Assembly (NCBI GenBank): GCA_003153055.1
Contig: PMBV01000246.1
Span: forward strand, 28,275-34,457
Reading direction: 5' to 3'
DNA length: 6,183 nucleotides
From: Myxococcales bacterium
GTDB lineage: Bacteria; Myxococcota; Myxococcia; Myxococcales; Myxococcaceae
Made by a program: the position numbers and the translations under genes. This document shows, in pieces, positions 5,232-6,183 of the stretch (position 1 is the stretch's first letter; every line of letters starts with the position of its first letter). The notes below the pieces were generated by a model that was given only the letters and a program-made list of their open reading frames with translations, did no database searches and was not told the DNA's origin.

Positions 5232-6183
5232 GGAAGGTGACCTCGAACGTCAGTGGCCGCCGGCAACGGCTGCTGTTGCACCAGGAGTGGCTCCGGTCGG
5301 GCCTCGGTCGGGCCCCGCTGGGCCAACGGCGCGGGGAGCGTTCGAACGCGAACGCGCACTCGGCGCTCGTCTTCGGTTTCGCTGGTGCCGACCTTGGCTC
5401 GAGCCACGAAGCGAGCGGTGGAGTGGTTCAGCACGTCGAGCACCGGCTGCGGGGCCAGGCCCATCACCACGATGAGGAGCACGAAGGGCACCGCGGCGGC
5501 GATCTCTCGAAAGCCCAGGTCCTTGAGGCCGAGGTTTTCTTGGTGCGTCACTCGACCGAAGAAGACCCGCTGCACCATCCACAGCATGTACGAGGCGCCG
5601 AGAATGACACCCGTGCCAGCGACGGCGCCGAGGCCCAAGCCCCACTTGATGTCGGACTTGAAGGTGCCGAGCAGCACCAGGAACTCACCCACGAAGCCGT
5701 TGGTTCCGGGCACGGCCACCGACGAAAAGGTGACGACCAGGAAGAGGGCGGCGTACACCGGCATCACCTTGGCGATGCCGCCGTAGTCGCTCATCAACCG
5801 GGCGTGGCGCCGCTCGTAGAGGAAGCCGAACAGAAGAAAGAGGGCCCCGGTCGACACCCCGTGGTTCAGCATCTGGTACGCGCTGCCGGTGGCGCCTTCG
5901 GGCGTCATGGCCGCCATGCCCAGCATGCAGTACCCCAAGTGCGAGACCGACGAGTAGGCGATGAGCTTCTTGATGTCTCGCTGGGCCAGCGACATCAGCG
6001 CGCCGTAGACGATGCCGATGACCGCCAGCACCGCGAGCATCCACTGGTACTGGCGAGCCGCCACGGGGAAGAGCGGAATGGCGAAGCGCCAGAAGCCGTA
6101 GGTGCCCATCTTCAGCATCACGCCGGCCAGCACCATCGAGCCAGCCACCGGCGCCTGCACGTGCGCGTCGGGGAGCCAGGTGT
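5228..6183 (-). CDS. nuoM: NADH-quinone oxidoreductase subunit M (complex I), 5' part outside window
   Basis: This is the second antiporter-like proton-pumping subunit of complex I. The window holds the C-terminal 317 residues; the 5' end lies beyond the right edge, so the frame is open at 6183 and no start in the window is the true one. The visible part begins TWLPDAHVQAPVAGS, the family signature, followed by the channel lysine (VMLKMGTYG, fragment residue 24). YSSVSHLGY has the conserved His at about 81, QMLNHG a conserved His at about 107, and GTNGFVGEF the Glu at about 166, equated with E. coli NuoM Lys265, His322, His348 and Glu407. Hydrophobic helices end near fragment residue 240. A hydrophilic, Arg/Pro/Gln-rich tail of about 60 residues (VRVRVRT..., PLLVQQQPLP...) follows and is longer than in E. 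coli. The stop TGA overlaps the nuoN GTG start. Confidence 0.96.
   Translation of the reverse strand, partial: TWLPDAHVQAPVAGSMVLAGVMLKMGTYGFWRFAIPLFPVAARQYQWMLAVLAVIGIVYGALMSLAQRDIKKLIAYSSVSHLGYCMLGMAAMTPEGATGSAYQMLNHGVSTGALFLLFGFLYERRHARLMSDYGGIAKVMPVYAALFLVVTFSSVAVPGTNGFVGEFLVLLGTFKSDIKWGLGLGAVAGTGVILGASYMLWMVQRVFFGRVTHQENLGLKDLGFREIAAAVPFVLLIVVMGLAPQPVLDVLNHSTARFVARAKVGTSETEDERRVRVRVRTLPAPLAQRGPTEARPEPLLVQQQPLPAATDVRGHLP
5239..5244 (-). promoter_or_regulatory. Ribosome-binding site of nuoN, inside the nuoM 3' end
   Basis: Read on the - strand this is GAGGTC, seven bases before GTG 5231. It supports the GTG start that overlaps the nuoM stop, hence translational coupling of the two antiporter-like subunits. 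Confidence 0.65.

Overview
The window is GC-rich DNA with codon use typical of a high-GC delta-proteobacterium/Myxococcota genome. An NtrC-type sigma54 activator, abundant GTG/TTG starts and a nuo operon ending in nuoM-nuoN suggest a myxobacterium, most plausibly of the Cystobacterineae (Myxococcus/Archangium/Cystobacter group). This assignment is inferred from gene content and layout, not from a search.

Layout, left to right. Positions 1-379 hold no gene I can support. A small + strand ORF (380-706) carries a DUF2262-like C-terminal domain and may be the remnant of a longer gene. Positions 707-1088 are non-coding. A short-chain dehydrogenase/reductase gene (1089-1883, - strand) is transcribed divergently from a complete NtrC-family response regulator (1948-3360, + strand), with only 64 bp between them. 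The 317-bp gap 3361-3677 is the most interesting part. It is followed by the - strand end of a respiratory complex I operon: nuoN (3678-5231) and the 3' part of nuoM (5228 to the right edge), coupled by a GTGA stop/start overlap.

The gap 3361-3677 contains a compact, complete-looking transcription unit with no protein-coding gene. Just after the activator's stop codon lie two copies of a TTTCA-N4-TGAAA palindrome, the first embedded in a 10+10 bp perfect inverted repeat. About 55-90 bp further on is a near-consensus sigma54 promoter (TGGCACGGCATTCGCT, exact GG-N10-GC spacing). Roughly 12 nt downstream a transcript would begin, and about 120 nt later it meets a strong hairpin with T-runs on both strands. 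The simplest reading is a sigma54-dependent small RNA gene whose enhancer sites may be bound by the activator encoded next door. The hairpin would serve as a shared terminator for the sRNA (+) and the nuo operon (-). Setting and size recall the myxobacterial developmental sRNA Pxr, but I cannot confirm homology without a search.

Working model (inference): an upstream kinase, not in this window, phosphorylates the response regulator at Asp61. The regulator binds the twin palindromes, remodels sigma54-RNA polymerase through its GAFTGA loop and switches on the sRNA. The sRNA carries an exposed C-rich stretch suited to pairing with G-rich ribosome-binding sites. The SDR and nuo genes look like ordinary neighbours.
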